NCBI RefSeq assembly: GCF_014898055.3
Contig: NW_023600993.1
Span: 20,550,850-20,614,849 of the forward strand
Source of the DNA: Talpa occidentalis
Taxonomy: Eukaryota > Chordata > Mammalia > Eulipotyphla > Talpidae
Direction of reading: 5' to 3'
Length of the DNA stretch: 64,000 bases
Of the stretch, positions 45,151 through 57,694 are shown piece by piece. Made by a program: the position numbers and the translations under genes. Below the pieces are notes generated by a model, which made no database searches, was not told the origin of the DNA, and saw nothing but the letters and a program-made list of their open reading frames with translations. Numbering within the stretch: the first letter of the stretch is position 1; every line of letters begins with the position of its first letter.

Positions 45151-46024
45151 AGCCATCAACAGTGTACTTGGGTAGAAGCCATTTCTCCCAGATAGACCTG
45201 CCCTGCTCTGCCAACCTAAAGCTTTGCCCATCTCCGGTGCTACCCACCCCTTCCCCTGTGATCCGATCAGGGGTAGAGGTGGGGTGGGTGAGGTTTGTTA
45301 GGTGCTAAAGAATCTGTGTGACAGGCAATCAAAATACCTAAGAGTGACAAGGCAGGATCAGTGGGTGTCACCCTCAAAAGTCAATTTGACAAGCATTGGT
45401 CTAGCACTTATGGGGTTGAGAAGAACACGCTGGTAGCTCTAGAGAAAAAGCAAAGTAGAGGTACCAGAGACTTCAATAAAATGCCTAAAAAAGAAGTGGC
45501 AGACACAAATGCGTCGTGTGTACCAAATCACTCCATATTTAATCTTCACATGAGGTACCTGGAAATCTATAAATGACAGCAAGAAGCAGCTTGACAGGCT
45601 GCTGCTTGTTTCACTTGCCAGTTACAAACTAGTTGCAAGTTTTCCTCACATCTGAAATGTCACTTTTGAATACAAAAACTAAGAAAAGTGGGTTCAGAGT
45701 TCAAAGTCCAGCCTGATAGTCACAGACCAGATTGATGAGCTACCAAGCAATGACCTTCAGAGCTGATCCAGCACCCCCACTTGGACAGTATCACAAAGGA
45801 CCCTCACGTGTGGACCAAAGACATGAGCGGGCTAGATTCCCCATTGGGTGGCGTTGTGGTCATTGCCCCAGGCTCTCAGCCAGGGGAACATGCAGTACAG
45901 AGATCCCATCACTGTCCTGGCATCTTCAAGGATATGGCATAAAGCCCAACTTTTCCAGGGAACCCTCCAGGCAATCTCTGCTGACACTCACCTCCATTCT
46001 TTGGCCTCTGTGGCCCTCTGGGTA
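45151..46024. other. No recognised feature
   Basis: ORFs at 45361-45576 and 45732-46025 lack known domains. Confidence 0.45.
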
Positions 46025-46170
46025 GCATCATTTGTTTAGCACTTAATGGTTACAGAATGTAAATTTCATGAGGCCACTGACTGTTTTGCTCACTCCTCTA
46101 TGCTCAGCATGGGAAGCTGTGGGTGGAAGCTGTTGGCACTTAATGAACAGTTATTAAATGGATAAATTTT
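46025..46170 (+). repeat. L2 3' end
   Basis: 'agaatgtaaatttcatgagg', 'actgactgttttgctcactc' and 'agttattaaatggataaatt' match the L2 terminus. Confidence 0.8.
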
Positions 46171-46183
46171 AATTTCTTTAAGG

Positions 46184-46209
46184 GCACACACACACACACA
46201 CACACACAC
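46184..46209. repeat. (CA)12 microsatellite
   Basis: Uninterrupted CA tract just beyond an L2 tail. Confidence 0.95.
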
Positions 46210-46249
46210 TCATAAATTTAGGGTGAGATCAGACCTTATATCTCATTAT

Positions 46250-46735
46250 CTTAGTTTTTTCCCTTCTCTCCGTATTACTACAGCAGACACATGTCAGTGA
46301 CTTGCTGGACTTCTTGGTCACCTCCAAAGTCAGTTATCTTCCATCCACTGTTCCAGATAGTTCTATCCAGGGCTTCTGTCTGCTATCTGTTCAATGAGAG
46401 TGCCTGATCCCTACACTCTCAAAGTTCCCTGCAGAGTTAAATTCCCCCAGATGATTCTCTCTCAGTGAAGGGTGAAAACTGGTGGATAACTATATAAGAT
46501 TCCTTGCTTTTGGTGGAATAATTCTGAGTGGCAGTGGTCAGTCTCTCAGAAGTCTCCAGGGGATTGAGCCCAGCTGCTCCCAGTGGTTATCCACCATTCA
46601 TCCTTTCAGACTTTCCTGCCTTCCCTATTTCAGGTCATTACTCGCTCACTCTATTTACTCTGAGCATCTACTAAATCCTAAATAAACTGCTTACATCCAA
46701 ATCCTTCTATTTGGAGAATCCAAACTAAGACTATT
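46250..46735 (+). mobile_element. MaLR/ERVL-type LTR
   Basis: The 3' part 'aaataaactgcttacatcca', 'aatccttctatttggagaat' and 'ccaaactaagac' is the typical end of this LTR class, with the polyadenylation signal in place. The 5' part is diverged. No internal region adjoins. Confidence 0.65.
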
Positions 46736-46774
46736 ACCTACAGTGCTTAGGAAAACTGTGCATGTGGAGTACCT

Positions 46775-46875
46775 GTGACGAAAGTGTTAGATAATATAAG
46801 GAAGGCTCATTTAGCAAAGTGCCTGGTCTACTATAAAAGTTCTGCACTGTTAGCCACTGTCGCTGCTGATGTCGA
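46775..46875 (-). repeat. MIR fragment, antisense
   Basis: 'gtgttagataatataaggaa', 'agcaaagtgcctggtctact' and 'actgttagccactgtcgctg' match the antisense MIR 5' end. Confidence 0.6.
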
Positions 46876-47639
46876 TGCTGAGACTAATTCCTTGCACACT
46901 GCTAGTCTCTGAGGTGGAATTTTGAGGAGCGATCTAGGCAAACACCAATGGGAAGACACCACCGCAACGTATAAGGAGGTGGCTATGTATAAGGAGAAAC
47001 AGTCAGAGATCAATAACAAAGCTAGGAAAAATCAAGTACATCCTGGGCATTCACTAGTGTGGCAGCATCACCCAGGGAGTGAGACTTGGGGCCAATGAAG
47101 AGTTTCCCATATTTTCAAAAGAACTGCCATCGACCTCACAGCTAGCCAGAGTGTAGGATATTTATAATCTGCTAGCAAAGGACTTACTAAGACATGCACA
47201 ACAGAAAGGCCCAGAAATTTGGCTCCCTTTGAAGGGTCAGGCAGATTCTATGGATCTGGTTAGGAAGGACCACATGGTCCAGTTTCTGGAGAGTCTCAGC
47301 AGAGAAGTAGAAAGCAAGAGTACAGGGCTAGAATCCAGAGGATCAGAGAATCATTAAAAGTTAAGCTTAAGAGCTCTACACCCAGAGGATAAGCAATTAC
47401 ATCTGATCCTATCTGTTAAATGCTCTGTCAGTGGCACTTGTGTTCACTGCATCTAAAAGAGGTCAGTTTCAGGACAGGGGTGCGGCTTGGCATTCACTCA
47501 CTGTAAGCAGTGGCAGACCATTGAGAGTACACCAAGATATCAGCAAAGGTCAAGGGTGCTAGTGATTTTTCAGGATGAGGGCTTCAGCCTGACAACATTT
47601 GCTCCTGAAGAATGGTCAAGGCTAGACGTTTCTTCAAAG
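46876..47639. other. No recognised feature
   Basis: Unique by eye. Confidence 0.45.
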
Positions 47640-47740
47640 CAAAAGCAGTATCCTGTTCACTTTTGGTGCCCGGGGCCTCAGACTGTGCCTGGCACAGAGT
47701 GCATGGTCTACTAACCGTGTAGAAGGAGGGAAAAGATAAA
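47640..47740 (+). repeat. Possible L2 3' end fragment
   Basis: 'tcctgttcacttttggtgcc' then 'gactgtgcctggcacagagt' resembles the L2 terminus. Confidence 0.45.
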
Positions 47741-49173
47741 TGAAACCAGTGATTTCAAGGAGGCACAGGTGAGCGAAGAAGTTTGTGAGTCCTTAGTAAA
47801 TGGTGCTGCCTGGACGGGCTGAGTGGGGCTGGGGGCACCCTTGTGGCCACTTTCTCCTTCATCCTGCCAGCTGGGCCAAAAACAGACCCGAGGTGCTCAC
47901 TGATGTGGTTTCTTGCTAAACCACTGCTGATCTGCAGTTTACCTTGACCTGGCGCAGCCAATCTTCTCACCCGCTTTTTATGAAAGATGTGATTACATCT
48001 TTGGAGGGAGGATTTAAGGTAGGGTGGGAAAGGAAAATGTTGGTGTTCTTGACAGTGTGGGAAGGAGGCCAATGGCCAAATTGAGGGGTGGGCAAATTGA
48101 GGGCAGCAGGAAACAAAACCCTTCAAGGGTTTGGAGTCTCTGCCCCCTGCAGAAAACCTCCCTGGGATCCCAAATGTGTCCTATGTCTAACTGGAGCTCA
48201 AAAAGCTCATCCTTGTTTTCTTAGCGAACATATCAGTGAAAGTGCAGACATCTAAGGTGTTACAAAAGTTTTAACAGGTTATCAGTTATACTTTGATTTC
48301 TGGCATGACTAATTTCCTTATGAAATGTAACCAAAAGCCTCTGTCTTGACTGGCAGCTGCCAGAAGTAAAAGAAAGATGCCCAGGACTGCCTCGGCTGTT
48401 CAAGGGCAAAACCAGAAATCAAAACCACTGATGTCCAGCTCCTATTCACACGCTAACACGAGACAGTCTCAGCTTCTCTGGGTTTCAGCTGCCACCTCTG
48501 TGATATGAAGTGATTAAGCTATAGAATTTTGGGGATCTCTTCTTAGTTATCACCCTGTGATTCTGGATATAGAGTTTGGTGTAAAGTGCTAAGGGAGATT
48601 ATGCAGTCAAGTCTTGCTCACACTGCCGTGAGAGAGGCTTCAAAAAGTTTTACATTGCTATTTCTGAATGATTCTGATTTTAGTACCATGGTAACTGAGA
48701 AATTGAAGTAATTGTTATAAAGTATTTGTCAATTAACTTCTCTTACTATTTTTTAGCTGTGTAGTCAATTAATTTCTCTTTAAAATTTTTGTTCATAGGA
48801 TCATGTTAAAGGAAGACCTTTTCCACTCAAAGATTATACAAGTATTCACCTGTGGAATTTTCTATTAGCTTTCTGATTTACTTTAAACATCATAATCTTT
48901 AATGCATCTAAAATTTATTTTTGCAAATGATGTGAATCAATAACTAGCTTCCCCTCTAAACTGACCCATGATCTCTTGGTTATTAGATCCCCACTGATTT
49001 GAAATGCCATTTTTTTATACAAAATTCCCATAATGACATGAGCCTTTTAATGCATTTTCTGTTCTATATCATTGATTATTTATCTGTTTCTGCATCAGTG
49101 TGGCATTTAAAATTAGGTTTACTTTTTAAGATGAAGTTTTTAGCAAACATGTCCATGTTTCTCTCTGTTCCTT
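47741..49173. other. Mostly unique
   Basis: 48440-48600 faintly resembles antisense MIR. A 123-codon minus-strand ORF at 47755-48126 shows no domain. No gene supported. Confidence 0.4.
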
Positions 49174-49180
49174 GATATCC

Positions 49181-49382
49181 TTTAAAGATTTATTTATTTT
49201 TATTTATTTATGCATAGAAGAACTAGGGTATAGGCCAGAGGGGCAGGGGGTAGAGGGTTCACTAGAGACAGAGTGGGGATTAGAACTGACAGATCTACTG
49301 AAATACACTGGGTTAGCTCCCTGGCACGGGGACGTAGCCGTGATAGCACTGAGACTCAACCCCTATGCCACCAGGTAGGCCC
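49181..49382 (-). mobile_element. tRNA-derived SINE, twice internally deleted
   Basis: Tail, 3' body and head are present. The segment between AAATACACT and GGGTTAGCTC (near 49305) is missing, and so is the B-box segment near 49330. Old copy, no clear duplication. Confidence 0.85.
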
Positions 49383-49429
49383 CCTCATGGATATATTTTT
49401 ACTGTTTGTTTCAAAGTACTTTGCAGAGA

Positions 49430-49870
49430 GGGGTGTGTGAGTTTTAGTTACTTTTATCCTGTACCTGCAGATCTTTCTGGGGGGGCTGTCTTCAGCTCCT
49501 GTTTGTCTTTAGCAAGGGATAACCAGGGGTCTCCCGGTTGGTTTCCTGGTTAAGCAGAGACCCCTGCTTAATCAATGACTGACATGTGGCGGTATGGGTG
49601 TGTGAAAACCCAATTCTCCCACCTTGGAGAAGGGACAGGGACAACTCAGAGGCTTTACTTATGCCCCACATATCTCCAGCCTGATGAGCCCCACACTACT
49701 TTCCTTTACAAGCTGTCAGCCTTCCTCATCTTCCCTGGATTGTACCCCTCCTTCCTGACAGTTTTCCCTGGAAGTTCTTCATCAATAAATCACTTGCACA
49801 CAGAATCCTTATGCCGCAAAGGCGGCATCTCATCATCCAGGCAGATCACTTCAGCATCTGAGAAATATTG
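49430..49870 (+). mobile_element. MaLR/ERVL-type LTR
   Basis: 'gttcttcatcaataaatcac' then 'ttgcacacagaatccttatg' matches the AATAAA-to-end region of this LTR class. The 5' part includes a 9-bp perfect inverted repeat (AGGGGTCTC 49525-49533, GAGACCCCT 49557-49565). Confidence 0.5.
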
Positions 49871-50309
49871 TCCCCATCCGTTACCTGTACAACTGACAAA
49901 GCTAAGAATAAGTCATCCTTTACCTCTTCCAGTGGAAAGGACTTCTAGATGTTCATATAATTTAAGTAAACTCTGAGCTCCGGTGTTATCCTGCTGTCAG
50001 TACAATGAATGGTGGCCTTAGTATCTGAAGTACAATTCCTAATGAACATAAAGCTCATAATTTCTCAAGAATTACCTGGCAGATCCTAGAAATAATGTTC
50101 CTGATAGTCAGTCAGTAGACTATAATAACCTTTTTACTTTCAATTTAAGAATACAAGTATCACATTATTGGTAAAATCGAATAGCATAAAGTGGAAAGTA
50201 TCTGTGCATTCTTTCTAAGATTTTTAGACATTTATGATTCAATTATTCACAAAATATTTTTATCTACCATGGATCAGCCCTTATTGCTTTCCTTCCTCTC
50301 CTCAAATGA
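49871..50309. other. No recognised feature
   Basis: AT-rich, unique by eye. Confidence 0.45.
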
Positions 50310-50650
50310 GTTATACTATAATAGTATTCTTGCACACCTTTGTCAACTTAATGTCATGCACATTTTTCCACTCTAGCTCATGAAAATTCTTCCTCATTTT
50401 GCTTGACGGTTGCATTTGGTCTATAATATAGTCCCACCACAAGAATTATCCTTTTATTAGGTTCAAAATGATAACAAATTCTTTTTTTAAAAAAATTTCA
50501 ATTTATGTGCCATTGGTTTACACTTTTGCTAGTATTTCGTAGTATAGGATCACTCCCTGCAGGTGCAGTGACCTAGAGCACCCACCCCCAAACCCCCCCA
50601 GTCCTCTACTATAGTCCACATATCCTCTCCCCACCCCATTCTCACCCCTT
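50310..50650 (-). repeat. Possible old LINE-1 fragment(s), antisense
   Basis: 50360-50470 resembles antisense L1 3' ORF2 sequence. 50480-50650 (A/T stretch then C-rich 'cccacccccaaaccccccca') resembles an L1 3' UTR. Both matches are weak. Confidence 0.35.
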
Positions 50651-51724
50651 TGACAAATTCTCTAAAGAAAAATTTTCCTTACCTAATTTTGCTTATTTGA
50701 GTCATCCTGTAACTGAACCTTGTCATTAAGTAGTTTTTATACACTTGAGAAATTTTGACTTTTACTTTAATTCTGAATGCTAATACTGTTATAGAGTTCT
50801 GAAGGTATAGTTTTTCTTTCTTGTATCTCATTACTTGAGTTTATACATCTATTTATGACATTTAAAAAAATATATGTGACCAGAAGTATGTTTTTTCCTT
50901 TCTCTTACTTCTTCCTATTTTTAAAATTCATATTTCTTGAGATTTTTTTCTCCCTTTTTGATGTATATATTCCATTTTTCAGGGAATAACATACATATAT
51001 ATATTTTTCTACTTCACTAGGTACATTTTTGTTTCATATAGCAAATAACATGCATGGTTAGTCATCATCCTCTACCTTCCATATCTATCGTATCTTTATG
51101 ACCATTTTTGATCTCTTTTGCATTTTTTTTGGTATTCTCCTTGGTCATTTGAATAATTTCCTGGGAGTTGGTCTCTGACGAAATTATATTCTTTCTTTGA
51201 TGTTTCAAATGATGTTCTGGTTCTCAATGGGTTTCTGCGAATTTTAGGAGACACATATAAGTCACTGGGAAGTATGGATTTCTGTTTTTTCTGTTTTCAA
51301 AGCATGCTATGAAGTTATGTCTTGTTTAAATGCCAATGGAAACGGAAAAAAAAAGTATCTATATCTATTTATCTATCCATCACCTTGTTTTTACTTCAAC
51401 CAGTTCAGCTATTTGGTGTATGAAGTGACTAGATTCTACCAGTATTTCTTGAAAGGTGTTGCATTTTATTTTTGATTAAAGAGACATTCCGGTAAAGGCT
51501 TTCCTCTGGGATGTCTTGTTCTTGTCCAAAAACATTACTGTTAGTAGCACTGTACCTGGGCCATCAGTCTCAATTATGAGTCCATTTCAAAAAGTAAGCA
51601 AAGCATACATAGCATAAGTAAGATTTTGTTTGTCATGCCTTAAAACATTTAGGAGTGGGTTAGATAAATCTAGTGTACTTAGTATCCAATTCTGCATTGT
51701 GGGTTCATTATTGATAAAGCTGAC
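50651..51724. other. No recognised feature
   Basis: AT-rich, about 1 kb, nothing identified. Confidence 0.45.
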
Positions 51725-51742
51725 AAAAATTAGAACAAACAG

Positions 51743-52029
51743 GGCCTCCCCGGTGGCGCAGCAGTTGAGCGCTGGGTTGCGAAGCTGCCCGCAGCCTCTG
51801 CAGCCCTGGTTCGATCCCCGGCTGCTCCCCAGCCACGGGAGGAGGGTCCCGCATGGCGCGCAGATCTCTCCTGCCGCCCGCTGCTCCCCTCAGCAGTGTA
51901 CTTCGGTCCTTCTGCCTGCTCTGCTCCCCACTCTGGCTCTGGTGAATTCTCTCACCCTCCCGCGCTTCTGACTGTACCCAGTGCTTGTATAAATATAAAG
52001 AAATAAACAAATAGATAAAAATATTTAAA
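51743..52029 (+). mobile_element. tRNA-derived SINE, CpG-rich young subfamily
   Basis: Exact 18-bp duplication AAAAATTAGAACAAACAG at 51725-51742 and 52030-52047, the longest in the window. A and B boxes intact. The tail is (A-rich with ATAAAG, AAATAAACAAATAGATAAA) without TCTT. Confidence 0.97.
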
Positions 52030-52047
52030 AAAAATTAGAACAAACAG

Positions 52048-53824
52048 AGCCAACTAAAATACATTGTAAGAATTGGTTCACCATGATAAACCTTAAATTA
52101 ATTCTGTATTTCTATTTTACAACATTAATCAAAGGTAATAATAAGATGGTGCTTATGATGGCAATGCTGATTTTCAGGATTTTGCAAAAGAAAGATGAAG
52201 ATTTCAAAGCTGTATGTCCAGGTCTCTAAAACAGCTGCTATTGCTCTAGTGATGAGAAACTATATTCAAAATAACACTCCCTCTTCCTCCTGATCATCAT
52301 CTTCATCCTTTTCTTCCTTGTCATCCTCCAGGACAGGGGGGGCTACTGTCTTTACTCATACAAGGCTGATTTTCTTTTGCATGTCATGTTTTTTCAACAA
52401 GAAAGAATTGGAGGTTCTTTTTGAGGGGATTTTTAATATTTGCAAGTGATGTTTCCATAGATTAATAGCAATCAGACTTTTAAAACATTTTAAAGAGATC
52501 TTAGCTAGATCTCCACACTTCACCTCCTCTTAACCTTTTCCCCTTTGCAAAAGCCTATGTAAAAAACTGAATAGTGAGAAACTCCCACATATTTTCCCTC
52601 CAAATGGGCTTCTCATCTTCTGAGGCAGTTTTTCACATGGTTTTTGGCTTTCACACTTTTCATCATCTGTCATGTTTTGTTTATTAGAACAGGTGAAGAT
52701 GTAGCTCTATCTTTCCAAAGCATATAAAATGGAGAAGGTAAAATAGGAGACTTTGCTTCAAAGAAATTAAGAGGGTGGAATGAAGTCTTAGACCTAGAGA
52801 AGTACTTGAAACTTAGAGCTAGTTTCTCTTAGACTTTTTGATGACCTTTTTGATGAGGCAGATTGTTTATTTGTTTGTTTGTTTAGGGTGGGGATAGCTG
52901 GAGCAACCAATGCTGTGTCCATAGGATCTACCTTATCTTGATTTTTCTGAGGGCCAATTATCCAGAAGATAGACCTAGTTAAGATCCATGTCATTAAAAC
53001 TCTCTACGAGTGAGTTTTCTCCAAGTTATACTTTTTATATAATGTCTAAATGGGAGACTAATTCCTATCAGTCCTGCTCCCAAGTCACACACAGCATCCT
53101 GCAACTTGGGTGTTTAAGGGCCAGCATATGAATAACAGCCAGAAACTCATGCTCAGCAGACAGATGGTAGCCCAGATGGGGCAGTGCTGCCCAGAACTAG
53201 GGCCAGTGGGACCTGTGGTACCCAACAAAGAGGCAGAGGCACCCAGTGAGCGAGATGGTGCTGGGCAGAAGGAGAGCAGTAGGGAAAGAGGCCGAGTGCA
53301 GATGTCTAAAGTAACTGAGCCCATGAAGGAGCCTCTTATGTTTGCAGTAATGCAGTGAAGAGATTTTACAGGGGCCTGAGATATGTCAGAAGCTGGAGCA
53401 GGGGACCAGTGAAGAGTAGGATATAGCAGTGCTAGAAGGAAGGGAAATAGGGTGAACTAGTAAACATTTATTATTCAATCTTTTAAGGATAACAACTTAT
53501 GAGATATGCTTAAAATATCTATCTCTACTGTCAGTGAAAATGTAAGACACAAGAGGAAAATTGATGGGAAAATGTGTAGAGAATTTGGTACATGTGGTTA
53601 TCATTTTTGTAAAAATGTTGTCACCCAACTCGCAGTCATTCACAGTCTCAACATGCAGATCACAGTGAAGGAGTTTAGATTGCTGTGGATCCTTATGATT
53701 TTCAAAGACTTCCCCAAACTGGGTTCTCACTCATGACATTCCTACAAGGTGTACACAACATTGCTTCATTTTTGACAGGACCAGCTTGAACCTCAAAGGC
53801 AATGGAAGTGATCCCCAGCGTGAC
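52048..53824. other. Mostly unclassified
   Basis: Minus-strand 52266-52360 could encode an acidic run (EEKDEDDDQEEEG), see findings. ORFs at 53110-53358 and 53506-53736 lack domains. No gene supported. Confidence 0.35.
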
Positions 53825-53905
53825 ACATCTAAAAGAGGAAGATACTAATAATTACACCCAGGTCTTCTAACTCCCAAATCACTACCCTCTCTACCAAATC
53901 ATGCT
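53825..53905 (+). repeat. MIR 3' fragment
   Basis: 'acacccaggtcttctaactc' and 'aaatcactaccctctctacc' match the 3' part of MIR. Confidence 0.5.
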
Positions 53906-54049
53906 CATTATAATGGGTTTTCATAACAAAAAGGGTTGAGTTTTTATAAATTTAGATAAAATATAATATTAGGTGAAGCCTCCTATAATTTTCATTGTAT
54001 GAACAATGACATTGCAGAGTAAGGAACTACACAATTTTCAAAGCACTTT

Positions 54050-54311
54050 AAAAAATATTTATTTATTCATGCATACAAGAACCGGGGTACAGGCCAGATG
54101 TGTGCGAGGGTGAGAGGATTCACCAGAGACAGAGTGGGGAACAGAATAGGCAGACTGACTGAAATACACTCCTGAGGGGAGCAGTGGGCGAGTCAGGAGA
54201 GGTCTGCTGCACCATGTGGGTAGCTCCCTGGCTGGGGATCAAACTCGTGCTGCATTGGCTGCGGATAGCTTCATAGGTTGCATCTTAACCCTATGCACCA
54301 CTAGGGAGGCC
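54050..54311 (-). mobile_element. tRNA-derived SINE, older subfamily
   Basis: Full-length body with head GGCCTCCCTAGTGGTGCATA read in antisense. A and B boxes are mutated. Target-site duplication not clear. Confidence 0.93.
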
Positions 54312-55592
54312 ATTTCTTAAGACCCTGCACCCTCACATAAGTCATCCTTGTAAACATAGTATTTACACACATTTACTGTAGCGTAACTCATCGATTCCCC
54401 TTCTTCACATGCTTCACATATAATCCTGGGTTCTCTTTCTAAGGTGTTTATAGTCAGCCCTGAGCCAAAGTTGCTTCCATCTATAATTGAAAGTGTATTG
54501 AAGTTCATGGAACCATAATGACATCATCTGTACAAACCACAGGTAAACCTCCCTGTTTGTCTCCCTCCCAATCCCAGACTTCTTTAAAAAAGAGCAAGAA
54601 GGTTGTCAAAAATGGCACCTTTTAAATTGGCAGTATATTAGTAAAACAAAAACAAAAGCTTGCTTTGAGAATAATTGAAGTGTGTAGATGTTGGAGGAGT
54701 TGCCGACTGTGCTACCTGGCAGGTGCTGTCTGGCTGAGACTGACCCTTGGGATCTCCTGGATTCACTGGCCTCCTCAAGATGGCCACTGGGCTTGCACCT
54801 TTTTTAAAGAAGACACAATGGGCTGTGCAGAGATCCTTGGGAAGATAAAGAAAAATGGCTTTCATCTTAACAGCAGTTGGAAAAGTCTGCCGTTAGTATT
54901 TTTCCAGGTCAATGGGGAGAAACCACCTCCGGCCCAGTATCTGAAGTGCATCCTCCTAGAACTCCACGGTCTCTTCCCCTCCAGTGGAACCAGAATGCTG
55001 TCCTTGGATCTCATTCACAGAGAGAAGCTTTTCTAAAAGGGGATTATTAAACATCAATCTCTGGATGGGGGAGAGGAATTTTGCAGTGTAGATAAAGGGG
55101 ATATTGAGCAAACATTTTCTACTTTTCTATGCTTATTTTTCTATACAGGAAGCAATGTGATTCAGGATTAGCTAAAATGTGGGAAGAAATGGAAGCATTT
55201 GAAACCACTAAGGCGCAGTAAGGTGATCTGGAGCTTTTGATGTATGGAGGCTTAATCTCCCAAACCGTAAAACAGGATATGGAGAGTCCTAACCTGGAGA
55301 TAATAATTAAGATGTGAAAATTCCTGGAGGCTCACTGAATTGGTATCTTTCTTTCAGGTTCAAGAAGAGCCTCTGGGTCTGTAGCACCTGCCCTTTCAGG
55401 GAACAGGCAGCTCAGAGTTGAGGATATGTGGAAGGATATTTTAAAATTGGGTGGTATTTATTTCCACCGGCTATCTCTTCTACATACGTGTACTTGGGAG
55501 GTAGTTTGGCTGGGTGTGTGGGGTGTGTAAGAACTAGATCTGCCTAACTAGAGTAATCAAATAAAAGGCTTTTCCACAAAATAACCGTAGAT
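54312..55592. other. No recognised feature
   Basis: About 1.3 kb, unique by eye. A 123-codon ORF at 54665-55036 has no known domain and no splice-site context. Confidence 0.45.
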
Positions 55593-55917
55593 GGGGGCCT
55601 CCCTACAGGGCCTCCCATATATGGTGGCACAGGGGTTAAAGACACAGTGCTATCAACCTATCACCAGCCACTGCAACAAGAGTTTGATCCCTGGCCAGGG
55701 AGCTGACCCACATGGTGCAGCAGACCTCTCCTGTCTTGCCTGCCCATTGCTCCCCTCAGCAGTGTATTTCAGTAGATCCTCCTGTTCTGCTCCCTACTCT
55801 GTCTCTGGTGAATCCTCTCACCCCCTGTACCTCTGGCCACGCCCTAGTTCTTGTATGCATAAATAAATACAATCTTTTCTTTTTAAAATAAATACAATCT
55901 TAAAAAAGATTATTAGC
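55593..55917 (+). mobile_element. tRNA-derived SINE with duplicated head and duplicated tail
   Basis: GGGCCTCCC occurs twice at the head (about 55595 and 55608). In the tail, AAATAAATACAATCTT occurs twice with a pyrimidine-rich TTCTTTTT between. No clear duplication of target site. Confidence 0.93.
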
Positions 55918-55964
55918 ATAGTATCAGGCAAACAATGTGTGTTCAATAAGATATATGTCATTTT

Positions 55965-56234
55965 GGGCCTCCCTGGAGGCACAGTGGGTTGAGTGCAGCG
56001 CTGTGAAGCTGTCTGCAGCCTCTGCAGCATGGGTTCGATTCCTGGCAGGCCAGGGAGCAGCCCACATGGTGTGGCGGACCTCTCCTGTCTCACCCATTGC
56101 TCCCCTCAACGGTGTCTTCAGTCTTTCTGCCTGTTTTGCTCCCTGCTCTGTCTCTGGCATATCCTTTCACCCTCCCACGCCTCTGGCCTGTATCCCAGTT
56201 CTTGTATAAATAAAAATAAATCTTAAAAAAAAAA
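55965..56234 (+). mobile_element. tRNA-derived SINE
   Basis: Duplication AGATATATGTCATTTT at about 55949-55964, and with one extra TA unit at about 56236-56253. Lies only about 50 bp downstream of another SINE in the same orientation. Confidence 0.95.
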
Positions 56235-56289
56235 GAGATATATATGTCATTTTATGATTAATTTGACCATCCTAGACTACCAGGTAAAA

Positions 56290-56640
56290 CCTCAAAATAC
56301 AAATTTATCTTTGATGACTCCTTTTATTTTGCTACTCTCCCCACTTAACAGCCAGTTGACAGTTAAATCATTTAAATGTCATACTCCCAGTCCTTCTCAT
56401 CACACTTCAACTCTTTTTCTAATGCCTCCTCTGAACTGTAAGTCATCATGCCCTTCCTCCTAAACTACAGACATGGTTTCTAATTACCTCTGGTATCATT
56501 TCTCTGTAATCTAATTCATACATTGCTGCCAATCTTAGCTCAGAACAAGTCACATTTTGAAGATTTCCTATTGTGGCCAATAATTTAAAAACACCTAATT
56601 ACTTTCAAATTAAAGCTCTCCCCTTGCAGACCTTGAAAGA
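56290..56640 (+). repeat. L2 body, diverged
   Basis: 'ctttgatgactccttttatt' and 'gctgccaatcttagctcaga' align loosely with the L2 region seen in antisense at 41.5 kb. Confidence 0.45.
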
Positions 56641-57110
56641 GATTCAATTATTGGTCCCAATTCTTCATCCTTGTTAATAGGATTATATACCTACACATTT
56701 GCTTTGTAAGTTTACATGCCCTCCCACTGCAAGTGTACTTCTCTACACCAAGGGACGTGCTCTGACAACAGAATATGAATAGATGGAGCTGGAGTAAAGG
56801 TCTCATCTGTATTTTTCATGGTTTGGCTTTCATGCTCTGGATTTGCCATGAGAAGTACATGCCCTGAGATTCTTGCTGCTCCTTTAGTGGTAGCCCCATG
56901 TTGAAGAAGACCTGAGTGCAACCCATAGTCTGGATCCAACCACTTAAAGCACACTGGAATCAAGCCTGGTCTAGACCAGCCAAAACATAGCTGATCTGCA
57001 GACACATGAGCAGGAGAATAAATGTTTGTTGATGAGTACCAGTGAATTTGGGTGTCATTTACTATATATCATTTTTGTGACGATATCCAATTAGTACAGT
57101 CCAACTACAC
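56641..57110 (+). mobile_element. MaLR-type LTR (MLT1-like)
   Basis: 'ggtcccaattcttcatcctt', 'taataggattatatacctac', 'tctagaccagccaaaacata', 'cagacacatgagcaggagaa' and 'taaatgtttgttgatgagta' follow an old MLT1 LTR. Same family type as 23.7-24.2 kb. Confidence 0.65.
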
Positions 57111-57166
57111 TTTAAGTTGCACATCTGACTATAGTCTTGTGACTATGCTGTGGTCCAGGTAATTTT

Positions 57167-57432
57167 TTTTTTAAAGATTTATTTATTTATACAAAAACTG
57201 GGGTATAGGCCAGATGAGCAGGAGGATGAGAGGATTCACCAGAGACAGAGCAGGGAACGGAACAGGCAGACTGATGAAATACACTGCTGAAGGGAGCAGC
57301 GGGTGAGACAGGAAAGATCTGCTGCACCATCTGGGTTTCTCCTTGACCAGCATGGATCGAACCCGTGCTGCAGAGGCTGTGGACAGCTTCACAGTGCGGA
57401 GCTCAACTGCCTGCGCCACCAGGGAGGCCCAC
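57167..57432 (-). mobile_element. tRNA-derived SINE
   Basis: Exact 14-bp duplication GTCCAGGTAATTTT at 57153-57166 and 57433-57446. Full-length. Confidence 0.97.
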
Positions 57433-57694
57433 GTCCAGGTAATTTTGACAACTTGATGGTCCCTGACTATGTCCATGACTTTTTCTTTTAACCTTTGGTA
57501 TCCTGGTCCTTCTTTCTGTCTTCATACAAATATCCATATTACTAGTATTTCTCGACACTGGGTTAAGTAATTATGGGCTCTTTGTAATCCTCTTGAATTT
57601 CAAGTCAGGCCATTTATGGCCTTAATTTTTTTAATTTACCTTTTCATATGTGTATAGTTTAACTATAACTAGAGAAATAATATTTATCTTTTGA

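Noticed and set aside
49525..49565. 9-bp inverted repeat as a terminator or transposon end
   Set aside because: Too short, inside an LTR-like region, with no run of T and no matching target-site duplication.
54665..55036. 123-codon ORF
   Set aside because: No domain, no splice or promoter context, composition like the flanks. Same for 47755-48126, 34089-34412 and 27979-28347.
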